DNA of 64,000 bases. It comes from Ophioceras dolichostomum (taxonomy: Eukaryota; Ascomycota; Sordariomycetes; Magnaporthales; Ophioceraceae). Below are positions 1 through 11,978 of the stretch, piece by piece. Position numbers and translations under genes: made by a program. The stretch is taken from positions 1-64,000 of the forward strand of contig PYST01000057.1 in the NCBI GenBank assembly GCA_003049485.1. Direction: 5' to 3'. The notes under the pieces are model-generated. The model saw nothing but the letters and a program-made list of their open reading frames with translations, made no database searches and was not told the origin of the DNA. How positions within the stretch are numbered: the stretch's first letter is position 1; each line of letters begins with the position of its first letter.

Positions 1-257
1 TCGTACAGCAACTGCTGGCGGCGGGCGCCGAGGCCGATGCGAAAGACAATGACGGCCGAACGCCGCTCTCGTGGGCCGCTGGACGAGGCCACGCAGCCGT
101 CGTACAGCAACTGCTGGCGGCGGGCGCCGAGGTTGACGTGAAAGATAATTACGGCTATGCGCCGCTCTCGCGGGCCACAAGACAAGGCCACGAAGCCGTC
201 GTACAGCAACTGCTGGCAGCGGGCGCCGAGGCCGACGCGAAAGACAATAATGGCTGA
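1..257 (+). CDS. Ankyrin-repeat protein, C-terminal end (partial)
   Basis: The open frame enters from the left edge with codons starting at position 3. It encodes 33-residue ankyrin units of the type QQLLAAGAEADAKDN...TPLSWAAGRGHAAVV. Units start at 6, 105 and 204 and are exactly 99 bp, with very high DNA identity between copies. In the third unit a TGA (255-257) stands where the first unit has CGA, so the protein ends there. The frame stays open beyond it, through a diverged fourth unit, to a TAG at 354-356, which suggests a recent nonsense change. Near-identical tandem ankyrin units are typical of fungal NLR/STAND proteins, so a NACHT or similar domain may lie left of the window, but that is inference. 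It may be a shortened functional protein or a pseudogene. Confidence 0.7.
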   Translation, partial: VQQLLAAGAEADAKDNDGRTPLSWAAGRGHAAVVQQLLAAGAEVDVKDNYGYAPLSRATRQGHEAVVQQLLAAGAEADAKDNNG

Positions 258-357
258 ACGCCGCTCTCGAGGGCCGCTGGACAAGGCCACGCAGCCGCAG
301 TGCAGCATCTGCTGGCGGCGGGCACCGGCCACGATAATATGGTGCACTTGGTGTAGG

Positions 358-3300
358 AAATCGACGCAGATACAACTCGCGCCGCTCACGCATTAGCAAC
401 CTTTTAAAGTGGTCTACAAAAGCGAGGTGTTATAGCAGTGGGCTATGGGTTATGCGTAGTTCTCTTTAGAGGGTCCAGGAGGCCATGCAAATATATGGTC
501 CTTGTAGCATTACTGCAAATTCTGGGTATTCTAGTCATCGCTTGTCCGTAGAGCCCCTCGGACTCCACGTGCTGCGCACTTACGGGGGCACTGGTAAGCA
601 GTTACTAGAAGACCTCGTCGTGGCTGCAAGACCTCGGCTTACGAGGTTGGCACGCAGAGACAGCTTGGCCCCAGTGTTCGAGTCGGACACAGCGCCCAAG
701 GACTCGGGCTGGCCGGCTCATTCGCAATCCCCGAATGTCAAACTACGCGTGCAAACTTGGTCTTGTTATTGATCTGTCTATTGTGTTCTGTCTGTTCTGT
801 TCCCCCTTTTTTGGCTCGCTTGCAGAGATTTCCTAGCTCATTTGTTCAGGGCCCTAGCGGCCAATTGCTGTTCCTGACTGACGTTGTTGCCTGAGGCAGC
901 TCAGGCTCCAGCGTCAGGCCTCAAATTGAGCACCTAGCTCTCCTGCGACACCGGCCGGAAGCAGGAGTGCCAGCAGCCCATTGGGAGGTACAAGATGTTG
1001 ACTGATGATCACCAATCATCAGAGTTGTTGACCGCAAAGCCTCGAGTGACCACGAGGCTCTGGCCAAGTCACAACGTCAACGACTACGTCAATGACTGCC
1101 TCAGTCAACGTCATTGACCTTCTACCTCTCCCTCTGTCTCTTCCATAGAACCTAGCTTAGAACATATGAAGAATTGAACCTGCTTTGGCAACCCCTATCA
1201 TACCGCAGGCGTGCAATCGCTTTCTACTTGGGCCTTCCAACACCTAACACCAACACATGTACTCTGTTTGTAAATTCAGGGGTGTCCTCGGCCTGAGAAC
1301 TGAGGCACACCGGCGAACACCCCGACGAGAATCCGACGAGAAAAGAAAATTCCAGGGACAAAAAACTCAAATCAGCTCATTACCAACTTCGGCCAGCTGA
1401 GTTGAATCCCGCCCTGTCGTGTTACACTATTATTACACTATTACACTACAAAATTCAGCTCGGGACCAACCGCCATGACCAGGGGCACCTAAGTTGGGAC
1501 GGACACGCAGCTGTCTCAGAGTGGCCAGATGGCGGTCCAGGACGACCGTAACAATTTCCAGTGGCACACAAAGTCCAGATTTCGTACGACGGTTTGTGAA
1601 AAACTCCAGGAGGACAAATTCGGGCGAGCAGATGGTGAGATCCGCCCGAACAAAAGCTTCGAGACAACAGCTAATAGTAGTCCCAAGGTTTATCTACCTA
1701 CCTACTTTGGCCGGATGTAAGTCAGGGTAGCCAAGCCGCTGAAGCCGGCTGGGAGTCATCATGGCCACGGTCATCTGACCTCCGCCTTTTCAGCAGCAGC
1801 CCTGCGCTGAGGGGCGATGTCGGACACTAGCCTAGCTGTCATGCCATGGTGGCCGGTCCCCCTGTCTCGGCCACCCCTGAAAGCGATTTGCCGTTGCCAG
1901 CCGATTCCCCAGATTTTTTTTTTTGGGTCTGTTTCCCTTATGCCATTTTTATTATTAGCGTCTTGGAGAAGCACTCACGGGAATGCGAAGAAAATTTCTC
2001 CAGGGCACTGGCAGTTAGCGGCTGGGGCGGGACCGTCCGCCCATCTGTCCTCGCTCGGTTTGCCCTCCGCCCGGGCGCGAGAGAGACACAAGAATATGGG
2101 ATGGTGCCCCTGGAAAGGAAGGAAAAAGAAGGAATTTCCATTTCTACATTTCCATCCGGGGGCGGCTGACTGTCTCTCGAAGGTACAATGTAACCTAGCC
2201 AACCCGGATCTGTACCACTTGATCAACGTGGACAAAGGCAGAGGAGCCGTCTTCCGTATCGGCTGACGACACCTCGTGGACAGAGACAGGTTTGTGGATG
2301 ATGAAGAGCGTTCGGGAACGGGACTGGTGGCTCTGACGTGCTTCTCAAACCTCATCCCCTCCCCTCCCCTCCCTCCCCCTTCTGAGCTGAGCTGGGCTGG
2401 GCTGGCTGGCTCTTCCCCCAGACGGGCGGAGTGGAGACAAGCAGCAGGACGACTCTGATCCGGGGCGGACGCGCATCGATCGATACCAAGCTAGCTTCCA
2501 TCACACTTGCATGAGATGAGAGACCTTGTTGGACACCTACATACTACTCGCCAATGTCGCCATGCAAAAGCGCAAGCCATTTTGCGGGGAAATTTCTCAC
2601 TAGCGTCAAAATGGAAGAAACATATCGGGCACAAAACTTGGGTGCAGTAGTTCACGCCCAGAAGATGGATGGTGTGGATGAGGAGGTGCGCAAGCTTGAC
2701 CCTACTATTCGAGGATGGCGGAGCGAGGAAGAGATCACGCCCCGTCTCTTGTGATGCTGAGTGGTCAATTCTTGAGACTTGCGAAGAGATTGTGAGGCGC
2801 TTCGTCATCAATGCTATGCTTCTTTTTATCGGCTTGACCGCTTTTTTCCTTTCACGTTCCTTTCTTGCCATCCTCGGGAGCGTCTTGACAACCTGGAAGC
2901 AGAGCTGAGTATCGGGAAGATGATCTGGCTGGCAGAGTCTTCATGGCGCCGCCGTCCGTCTATGTCTCCCCGAGAGTTTAAGCTTTAAGCTTCGGCAAGG
3001 CAAAACGTGCTAAAGAAAGCGAGCTACGGAAGATCGTAGAGGCAAGACACTATTTTTTGGAGCCGGCTAGATCACAACCGCCCCAAACAGAGCTTGTCCT
3101 CTGCAGCTAGCAGTGCCCTGAGAGCTCCGAGCTGTGCTACTTTAGCCAAGACGGAAACAAAGAGAACGATTTTAGGTTATCCCCTATCCAGGACGAAGCC
3201 ACCCAGACCAGCTTTCATCATCGAGTCTCGGGCGTCACGTCAATGAAGGCGGTGTCGGACCAGCTGCAAGAGAACCATCGAATAGGAATCGCGAGTTCGA

Positions 3301-5044
3301 AGGCGTGATGCAGGCTGAGAAGATCGTGATCCCGGGGTTCGGGGTCCAGGGCTGGCAAGGTGGGAAGGGCACGGGAAGGGGTTGCCGGGGACTGGTTGAT
3401 GGGAGGGAAGAGATTCCGTGATGAAAGAAAGCACAACGCACGCAAGAGATTGATTGCTTCTTTGGTACGGTTTGGCAGATGTGGTGTCATTGATCAACTG
3501 GTGGTGCGGAGAACGGTACCTGCGTCGTTCTGCTTCTGTCACATCACATCGCAACGGAGGCGGACGCCGACGAACAGTCACAGGTGCTCGAAATAACTGA
3601 TCCGGGATGTATGTAATCTGGTATGTACACGTAGTACAAGAGGCGGTACAGAAATACATCGCTTCTGGTTGCTTCGCATGTCGTCAGTTGCCGCTGGCAT
3701 CCTCCCTATGCTGCGTTGCCTGCCAGCCTGCCTCTGCAAGTCGGTGTCGCGCCAGGAGGGGCAATCTATGGGGTAAAAATTAGGTGAGAGAAACAGGGTT
3801 GGCGTGCCCCGTGATCCCCTTTTCAGACGCCATTTCGTAACGGTATGGTAATCGGTGTCACGCGGCATCCTGGCAGACCGGCCCACTGCGGACTGCCTTA
3901 CGGAGGTACTCCAGCGGCCTGCCTCGCCTCTGACATGCCTGTGGCCATCGGATTTGTCTGCCGTACAGTTGGCTGTTCCAGTTGGTTCCAGCGCCCCATT
4001 TTCTCAATCTCCATTTTCTCTCCGTCTCTTCTGCCCGTCATGCGCCAGTTTTTGCTCGCCCATCTTGCCGTTAACTGCTAAGCGCCTGCTTGCTCGGCAG
4101 TGAGAACTTGTTGGGTGGTGGTCTGGGGCGATGGAATGATGCTATTGCTGTGCCCAGCTGGCCCAGCGCAAGAAAGGAAAATTTTTTTACGGACCGGCTC
4201 CATGCCATGCCCTGCAGCAGTGGCCCGGCTTTCGAGATGACGAAGTTGGTTTTCCCGCCGAGCCTCGCTCGCTTTCCCCCTTGTTGACGAGTCACGACCA
4301 CACATCATTCTAAGCACCATCGGAGGAGGCCACCACTACACCATCTGAGCGATGGAAAAATTTTCTTGTGAATCTTTCCAACTACCTTGGCCCGATGGCG
4401 AGCGACGGTACGTAGCGACGTACCTAGCAAGCGCCCTTGCCCGGGCTGAAAAAAATCCTGTGTTCGTCATGCGGTCTCGCCCGTCTCCAATTTCCCCTCT
4501 GACATAGAACGGGAAAGTGATGGCATGGACCTCTCCTGCATGTGTCGTCGGTGGCTGCTGCTGCTTGTCTTCACGTCGCTCTTGTCCCATCAGCCTGGGT
4601 CCGGACGGAACGTGCTCTTACGGACCACAGTGGTACCTGTCACCTCTTGTGTTCTAAGTCAACGAATGGTTTGTTTCTTTTGTTAGACCGTCCACGGCAG
4701 GCCAAAAAGTTTTGCCTTGTCATCCATCCTACACACCACACCCCCTCCTCCTTGCCTTCCTTTCACTCCTCCTCCCTCCAGACCGGGTATATTAAGTGCC
4801 TCCCCTCTTCCCGTCCTCAACCCTCTCCCGAACCAGTCGGACCAGTATCGCCATCAACTCAACCCTAGAGCTCCTAGCTTTGACATAAAAGTCACACCAC
4901 TATCATATATATCAGCCATCAGTCCTCTACAGCTACAGAGAGACCAACCACAGGCTCCTCGTCCTCGACGACTCTAAACTTCCACCACCCAAACACCACC
5001 CTCGCAAACCACACAACCAAACAAACCACAAAAAAGCAACCATT
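358..5044. other. Gene-poor stretch upstream of the DUF3602 gene
   Basis: I recognise no gene here. Open frames of 60-150 codons occur on both strands but overlap each other and show no domain or splice structure. Visible features are a short imperfect inverted motif around 1080-1125 (GTCAATGAC / GTCATTGAC), a CT-rich tract near 2350-2390, and a CA/CT-rich leader from about 4720. It may include decayed repeat DNA, but no terminal repeats could be delimited. Confidence 0.5.
4788..4795 (+). promoter_or_regulatory. TATA-like element of the DUF3602 gene
   Basis: TATATTAA lies about 250 nt upstream of the start codon at 5045. It sits between a pyrimidine-rich tract and a long CA-rich leader, as in strongly expressed fungal genes. 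No transcription start was determined. Confidence 0.35.
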
Positions 5045-5473
5045 ATGCCTGCCTCCTACCTCGTCACCGAGCCGCACCCAACCGTGCCCCAGAACTCCTA
5101 CACCCACTCAGGCCGCGGCGGCGCCGGCAACACCTTCCGCGTCTCCTCCGCCACGACCTCCCCCTCCGGCGTTCCCACCAAGGTGACGTCCGCCACGCCC
5201 GCCCCTCCCTCTGGCCGCTTTTACTCCGGCCGCGGCGGCGCCGGCAACTCGCACGCCGCGTCCGAGCGCGTCGCCCTGTCGTTCGACGACGAGTACGCCG
5301 ACGCCGCCAGGCACGCCCAGGCCCCGTCCGGCCACGTCGGCCGCGGCGGCGCGGGAAACGTCTGGGAGAAGAAGAGCGGTAGCTCGACGAGCCGGCGCGA
5401 CTCGTCCAGCACGAACGGCTCCGAGCGCAGCGGCTTCTGGGGACGGCTGAGCAGCTCGTCGCACCGCCACTAG
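5045..5473 (+). CDS. GRGGAGN-repeat protein (DUF3602 / Par32-like)
   Basis: Intronless 142-aa protein. It carries three perfect GRGGAGN motifs at residues 23-29, 62-68 and 99-105 in a Ser/Thr/Pro-rich, probably disordered background. This spacing is the hallmark of the fungal DUF3602 family. The family includes yeast Par32, a phosphoprotein that responds to TORC1 and acts on ammonium transporters. The same role here is inference, because only the repeats match. The start has a good fungal context (ACCATTATGCC) after a CA-rich leader of roughly 250 nt with a TATA-like box before it. There is no signal peptide or membrane segment. Long GC-rich open frames on the opposite strand are shadows. The family assignment is secure; the function is not. 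Confidence 0.88.
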   Translation: MPASYLVTEPHPTVPQNSYTHSGRGGAGNTFRVSSATTSPSGVPTKVTSATPAPPSGRFYSGRGGAGNSHAASERVALSFDDEYADAARHAQAPSGHVGRGGAGNVWEKKSGSSTSRRDSSSTNGSERSGFWGRLSSSSHRH

Positions 5474-6902
5474 GCCTTTCGTTGAGAGACGACAATACCT
5501 CTCCTCTCCTCTATGGGACGCAGCATGCCTGCCAGCGTGCCAGCCTGCCTGCCCCTTAGGCGGACGACGGCTCGCTGCTGCTGCTGCTGCTGCTGCTGCT
5601 AGCCTCCTCTTAATGGCCTCCCCCCACCGGCACCTCCACACACAGAGCATTTCATGCGCGGCGTTCACGGCGGATTCTTCACGGATCTTCTCATCGATAT
5701 CTCCCCATGCATTATCATGGCATAGGCGGACTCTCTGTTCCTTTTTCCACATTATCTTCTCTTTTTGTTTTGATTTTTCATCTCATTATAACCCACACAC
5801 AACAATGGGGCCTCAGAGCAAACATAAGGAGCGGAGACGACGACAACAGCACCCCATTCTGGCTGGCAGATTCCAGGAACTGGGCGTTGTAGTAAAAAGA
5901 CATCAAAAAAGCATGGCGTTTGTTCTGGTGATTTCGGTTGAGATGATACCCCCCCAAAGCGATGATCAACAAAAAAAAAGTCAACATCGTTTTTTGTTTT
6001 GATATTGTTTTGTTTTTTATCTGTAGTAGTATCTATCAAGCTACCAGCTACCAAGCCAAGTGCTCAGTTATTTTTTCCAACTGCGAATAAGAAATAACTT
6101 CTACTTCTGCAACCACCAAAGAAAGAACCGCCTACCTGGTTCCTCGTGACTTGATCGCGGAATGCCACACAATAATGAGGCGATATGACATCTCTCCTGG
6201 TCCTGTGATCACGCCGTCATGTTGCCTCACAGGGGATCCGATCCCATCTCCAATGAATTTCGACCGTCAACGCCAGTTTCGTCACTTGGAACGAATCAGA
6301 GCTCAGATCGTCGCCATGCACCCTCTGACTGGTTTGGTTGGCTGATTGGCTGGCTGGGTAGGTACGGTAGGTCGTAGGCAGGTGGTAAAAACAGCACGTC
6401 AACAGAGGGGTTTAAGCAGGAACAAGGACACAAATTCACAACGAAGAAATCAACCCTTGGGTATCATTTCATTCTCTATACGCCCTAGGTGTAGTGAGAA
6501 GTAGTAACAATGGGTAAAAAAAGCTGTAAATACGTGCTTCAGAAGTGATGCAAAATGCTGCAACACAATCACTCGCTCACTCCCTCTTTTCCTCCCCTGT
6601 TCCTCCCGGGATTCGCTATTCCCGTGTTAGTTTTGGGGTGTGATAACCTCGACCCCCCAGTCGTGATGATGAAGCAGCAGGCAAAACTGGCGTAGGTAAT
6701 CTCGACGAGTTTCCTAAACGTGCCAAAGATGGTCGAGGGACGCCCCTCCTCACCTTCGTTTGTCGTCTGTTGAATGGGCGCGGAAAAGCAAAGCGGGCGG
6801 CTAGGTTATGTCCCGTATCGCTCTCGGAGCCACCTCTTGACCCTGGGATCCTGACGCGATGTGTCGTCCCTGAAGAGGGGGCCACGCCGTGGTCCAGGCC
6901 AA
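5474..6902. other. Intergenic, convergent 3' regions
   Basis: This lies between the 3' end of the DUF3602 gene and the 3' end of ARP1 on the other strand. It holds a CTG microsatellite (5575-5600) and T-rich stretches near 5750-6020 that probably belong to 3' UTRs. No gene was recognised. Confidence 0.6.
5575..5600 (+). repeat. (CTG)n microsatellite
   Basis: An uninterrupted run of nearly nine CTG units lies about 100 nt after the DUF3602 stop codon, probably in its 3' UTR. Confidence 0.9.
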
Positions 6903-8354
6903 CTAGTTGAATTTCGTGTGGATAATGTCCGGGTTCTCATGCCAGTCGTCGATGCTAACCCACATCTGCTCGTCACCAAAGAAAACGCCGTTAGTAAATC
7001 AAGAACACATCCCTCTACGCAGAAGAGGGGGCAAAGGGGTGGGCGGTAATGGGCAGAGACAACGCCGCGCGGCGACTCACCTTCCTAAATGTGCTCAGCC
7101 CGGCCAAGATGCTCCCGCCGACCCAGGTGGTGTACTTCCGCTCGGGCGGCGCGAAGATCTTTATCCTCATATCCTTGACTGCGAGGCGCTGGACTTCTGA
7201 GAGTAGTCTGTCACCGAAACCTTTGGTCATGGTGCTGCCCCCGGAAAGCACGATGTTGGAGTACAGCGCCTTGCGCAGGTCCAGGTCTGTCTTGGTGATG
7301 GAGTTGACTACCATCTGGTGCACGCCAGGGTACTCGAGCCCTATGATCTCGGGATCGAAGAGGATCTCAGGCGCTCTAAATCGCTCTGGGCCGATCTGTT
7401 TGAAACAAGGAAGTCAGAAATCATGGCCATCATCATGGGAGTGGATAGGAGTTTTGGGGATTTGTAGGTATGGGCCTCACCTTCAGCCTATGCCCATCCG
7501 GCAGCACATACTCAGCCAGCTTATTCGGATCCAGCTTGGCGGCGGCCCACTCCTTCTCCTCCTTGCGAGGATCGCGCGCGACGTACGAGGTGGCCTCCTT
7601 GATGAGGCGGACGACCTCCTTCTCGGCGCTGGTGTGGAAGACGTAGCCGCTCTTGCGCAGCAGCGTCTGCAGGTACTCGGTGATGTCTCTCCCGGCGACG
7701 TCGATGCGCTGGATGCTGTTAGCTATGGCGAAACCCTCGTACACCGGCACGGCGTGCGACACGCCGTCCCCTGCGTCGAGAACGATACCCGTCGTCCGCC
7801 CGCTCGCGTACAGCGAGAGCACCGCCTGGATCGACGTGTACAGCGCGGGCACATTGAAGGTTTCGAAGAGGACCTGCGCTGCTGTGTCGCGGTTTGTACG
7901 GGGATTTAATGGTGGTTCTGTGAGTAGGACGGGGTGCTGAAGAGGGAAAGGGGGAAGCTCGTCAGCAAGTCGGTCTTGGTCCAGGTCTTTGGGGGAAGGG
8001 CTGTGTCAAGTACCGGGATGGAGGGAAGGATGGAAAATGACAAACCTCTTCACTCATCGTCTTAAGACCTTCATCGTAAACGAAACCCCATATCTTCTCC
8101 ATGTCATCCCAATCCGTCACGATACCGTGCTCCAACGGGTATGTAATCTTCAGCAGGCCCCTCAGCTCCTTCGCTGCCCTCTCACCCATGAAGACCTCGC
8201 CCTCCAGCGCGCCCGCTAGCACCTTGGTGTGCTTCGGCCGTCCGACGAACGAGGGGAAGACGCATTTTGGCACATCTTCTCCCGCGAACCCTGCCCTGAT
8301 CGTACCCGACCCGTTGTCGATGACTATCGGCGCATTATGAAGTGATTCCGCCAT
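6903..8354 (-). CDS. ARP1: Actin-related protein 1 (centractin), dynactin subunit
   Basis: Four exons on the minus strand: 8354-8046, 7936-7481, 7395-7081 and 6965-6903. They join in frame to 380 aa, the length of Neurospora ro-4. Arp1 forms the short actin-like filament of dynactin, which links dynein to cargo and is needed for nuclear migration in hyphae. The start [20 protein letters not shown] is the Arp1-type phosphate-binding loop. Other blocks are [44 protein letters not shown] and [19 protein letters not shown], with the end [15 protein letters not shown] encoded by the 63-nt last exon. All introns have GT...AG ends. Lengths of 309, 456, 315 and 63 nt are all multiples of three, so every intron is phase 0. 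The identification rests on near-continuous agreement with remembered ro-4. Confidence 0.96.
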
Positions 8355-9129
8355 GATGATTCCCCTCTCCTCTGTCGACTCTTCTCGTCTGCTACGGCTG
8401 CTTCTCTGACGGGTCTAGGGACGGCCTGTGTCATGGAACGACACCGGCTTCTGGTTGGGCGTGAAAATGTTCGCTGTCGGGGAGCACCGAGGTGATTGTT
8501 GGGCTGTACGACGTGGACAATAGAATTGGTCGACGATTGCTTTTAGGCCCTCGCAGGACCCCAGACGAGGCGAGCAGGAGCGCGAGAGGTAAAGGACGGC
8601 TTTTCTGTCTTCTTCGACCTCGTTGTGGCTTTCGGGCACGTCAAAGGATCGGCCAAAAAGGTGTCGTTTACTCGAGGACGATGAAAGGCCAAAGAGTGCG
8701 TGCGACGGCCAGGCATGAACAAAGATTATTTATTGGCTATGTTCAGGCGGTAGAGCGCTGCAAAAGGGTGCTCGGGGGAGGTCGCACCGGATCGATGACT
8801 GCTGCGCCAATGCGGCTTTGGCCTCGTTGTTGAAGAATGAATGTCTTCCACGGCGGGCTGTCACAAATGATGGAGCTCCCTCGAAGACACCACGACGCGC
8901 TTCAAACCTCAGGTCGTGGCGAGCTGCGGAGCACAGGGGGAGTTCCTGGCTAGGCCCAATGTGGGCGTAGCGTCGTGCACGTGCCACTCGAGGACCTCCT
9001 CATGCGTCGGCATTGCCTTCACCCTTCCCAATCGTGAAATCAACGTCGATGCCACAGGTTGACGCAGTTCTTCATTTAATTACGATTTTCTTCCGGGGCA
9101 CTATTTACTCACCGTTTATCTCCTCCCCT
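8355..9129. other. Intergenic, ARP1 promoter side
   Basis: This lies between the ARP1 start and the 3' end of the C2H2-like gene, both on the minus strand. No gene, RNA or repeat is recognisable. It should contain the ARP1 promoter and the 3' UTR of the upstream gene. Confidence 0.6.
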
Positions 9130-11978
9130 TTACTCCCTCTGGTTTGGCCATCTCGCCTCAAACCAGCGGTTGGAGCCTTGATCTATAAACTTGCCCTTCT
9201 CAACCTCCGGGCTCCCTGACATGTACCCTGAGTCCGACTCGACCATACTATAGGACTCATCTAACCCCATGCCACCGCCGGTTTCGCCGCTGTTGTTTAA
9301 GAAGCTAAACTCGTCAAGGTTGCCATCCAGCAGAAAGGAGTCGAGGAACGCATTATCTAGAATGCCCGGGGGGTCGGCCACGAGTCCCACCGAGCTTGTC
9401 ACTCTGCCTTGCTCTCCTAGCTGCTCTTCTAGAAAGGAGGAGGGCTTCCCTAGCTCTGGCGATGGAGGTGCTGGCACCATTGCTGCTGTATCTGGCACTA
9501 ATGCAGCCTCTGGTGCTATCTCAGCGCTTCTCTCCAACTCAGTACGTCCAAAAGCAGTCTCCGCCTCTTCCAGCTGCCGGTAGCTCCGCAACAGCGAGAG
9601 GTTGAGGTTGCGGACCATGTCGATGACACGCCTCTTCAGTCCCTCTTCGACAAAGTTGAGCTCGCGCTCTACCTCCTGCTCCAGCTGGCGGCGGACCATC
9701 GGCGGAAGCTCGCGACGGAGATAGTCTTCGTAACCCTTCAGGTTGCTCCCGCTAATATCGGTGTCCTCATAGTCTGGGGATTTGTACTGATGTGTCAGCA
9801 AGTGCTTAACTGAGTTTTCCCCCTGCCTCTTCGGCTTATTTCCTGTTCGCTATCAATTCACGCGGGTGGGTTTCTCTCACAAGGCGACGGGATCTCCTCC
9901 TCGCGGACGTCAGGGAACAGGATTCGGTACATCTGCCTCCATTTCTCGGCCTCGCTAGCATCTTCGGCCCCCATTACGGCCGTCTTCTTGCGTGACCGGA
10001 GCTTCTTTTCCTGGGCCTGGGTAAACCCGTCGAGCGGCTGCGGCTCCTGGATCTGGCATGGGACTGTGGCCCTCGCGTGCGCCTGAAGCTCGTCCTCGAT
10101 GTTGAACGGCTGGCAGCATCGGTGGCAGGTGAACCTAGGCAGCGCGTGTTTTCGGTAAAGGTGTTCTCTATCGAAAAGTCCGTTCAGTCTCAAAATTTCC
10201 AAGCATCGAGAAAGTTGCCATGATCTCATTGTCTCCGACCTTCGCACTTACTTGATGCGGTGCACGAAATCCCATCCAGGCCCGCAGCATGGCCGTTGCT
10301 GCTTATACCTCCTGGGGTTGTGCTTGAAGAATGGACAGGCCAGCTTCATTTTATCACCGCCCTCATCGTCCGTACCGAGATCCCGTCGCTTCTTCCGCCT
10401 CCCTTTCCCATCATCCTCGTCGTCGTCCTCGCCATCCGTCTCGTCGCTCCGGTGCTTCCTCCCAACTCCTCGGGCTTGTCGGACGGGTCGGCCGCTTTCC
10501 CCGGGGCCAGCATTGGCTCTTAAGGCTTGCCCTGAACCAGCCCCATCTCGGCGGTCCTGCACTCCTGCCTCTCCGCCCCTCGCGCGGTTATTGATACCCA
10601 GTTTCCGGTCCAACCAGCTCACAAAGAACCTCATGACTTTGTCGACGATGATGCCTTTGGGAAGCGTATAGGTGTCCGGGTCCTCCGACGAAGAGGTGTC
10701 ACAGTGGACATCCATGGACTCGCGTGTCATCTTTTCGGGGATTTTTTGATGGACTGAGTGACCAGCAATTGGAGCCAGAGGAGAAGGGATGACCACGACC
10801 GAGTCAACGGAAGATGGCAAGGCATGCGGCGGAAGCGGTGGGAGAGAATCAAAAATCTCGATCTCCACCTCGATCTCTCCGCTTCCGGCCAGGGAGGGGT
10901 GCGCCATGAGGATCCCCTCCCGGTTCTGCCAAGACCATTCCTCACAGGTGGCGGGACGAGGCACGAGACAATGCCTACTTCGAAGGGAGCTGTAGTCGCC
11001 GTCCACGCCCGGGGTCGACGAATGAAGATGAGGTGTATGGCGTAGGGAACTCGTCGCGCCGATCGATGTAGAGCAGGTGACACCTTGCCCGGTAGCAAGG
11101 TTTTCGTCAACTAGTCTCGTTCTCGCAGAGAGGCCGCTTGGACGCTTTTCATAGGGCAAGTAACTTTCAGAGACGGGCCCGAAGCTACGCTCTTTCTGAC
11201 CCGAACCGAGGGGGAGTGGTGGTCTCGGGGACTTGAGTGGTCCTTTCTTGGCATCATAAACGCAATCCAGATTCCTGACAATGCAACCCCTACAGGGCTC
11301 CGAGCCGGAACATTGGACCCCCCAAAGCTCCTTTGGAAAAGTCAGTTGCGACTCCTCATCCCCGTCCTTCCCATGAGAATCGATGTTGACCTCGGCTGGA
11401 AGACGACTTACACAAGAAGTACAAGTAGAAGGAAGCGAGATCTGGGTCGGCTGGTCATGCCAGCCTCCGCTGTCGGCAGCAGCAGGTCTCGTCTCTCGCA
11501 TTACATCTTCGTTCCAAGTTGACGGAGAGCTGCAGTGGTGATTTGGGTCCGGCGACATCCAGGAAATAGCCGACGACGACGGCGCGGTCGTGATTAAGGA
11601 CTGCCGTATAGCCAAGGGCTGGTCGAACGCGCCGCAGAGCACAGTGCCAGGACCGATATCGAATCTGTAGGCCTTGTTCGGGCGGTACGAAGGCACATCT
11701 TGGAAATCGGGCTCGGAATCGCCAGCTTCATTGTCGGCCTCCGAGTCCTACAGTGACAGTCAGAAGCTGCTCTCTCTTCGTGAAAAAACAAGCCGGTACA
11801 GCGTTGGGAAGAAGGCAAGCAATCAGATCTGCTTGGGGACTCTTACACTCAGGCTGTTGCTACCGCGTTCTCTCCGAACCCGAGTCACAGCCCCGCAGCG
11901 AGTACGGAACGCCCCAACTGACCTGTAGTGGCGCCGCCCAGACCCGCCTATGTCGTCCTGGACAATCGGCCTTTCCAT
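9130..11978 (-). CDS. Large C2H2-type zinc-finger-like protein
   Basis: Four exons (11978-11847, 11747-10252, 10167-9881, 9773-9130) join in frame to 852 aa. The diagnostic region begins near residue 514 with CPFFKHNP...CCGPGWDFVHRIKEHLYRKH, followed by a second Cys/His cluster CHRCCQPFNIEDELQAHAR. It continues to IPSPYYED after splicing. This pattern is a common, poorly characterised C2H2-like family of filamentous ascomycetes, often presumed nuclear. The N-terminal 500 residues are Ser/Pro-rich and low in predicted structure, with a basic/acidic stretch (DGEDDDEDDGKGRRKKRR) just before the finger. The C-terminus holds a possible coiled coil (RRQLEQEVERELNFVEEGLKRR). The first exon is the least certain: ATG at 11978 is the only start I found that splices in frame (AGT|GTAAGA to TAG|GAC). 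No target or partner can be inferred. Confidence 0.8.

Noticed and set aside
980..1450. Possible solo LTR
   Set aside because: The stretch has short inverted motifs and a different texture, but no TG...CA terminal repeat pair or target-site duplication could be delimited.
5064..5752. Long minus-strand open frames opposite the DUF3602 gene (143 and 214 codons)
   Set aside because: They are Arg/Ala-rich antisense translations of a GC-rich gene with three perfect GRGGAGN motifs on the plus strand.
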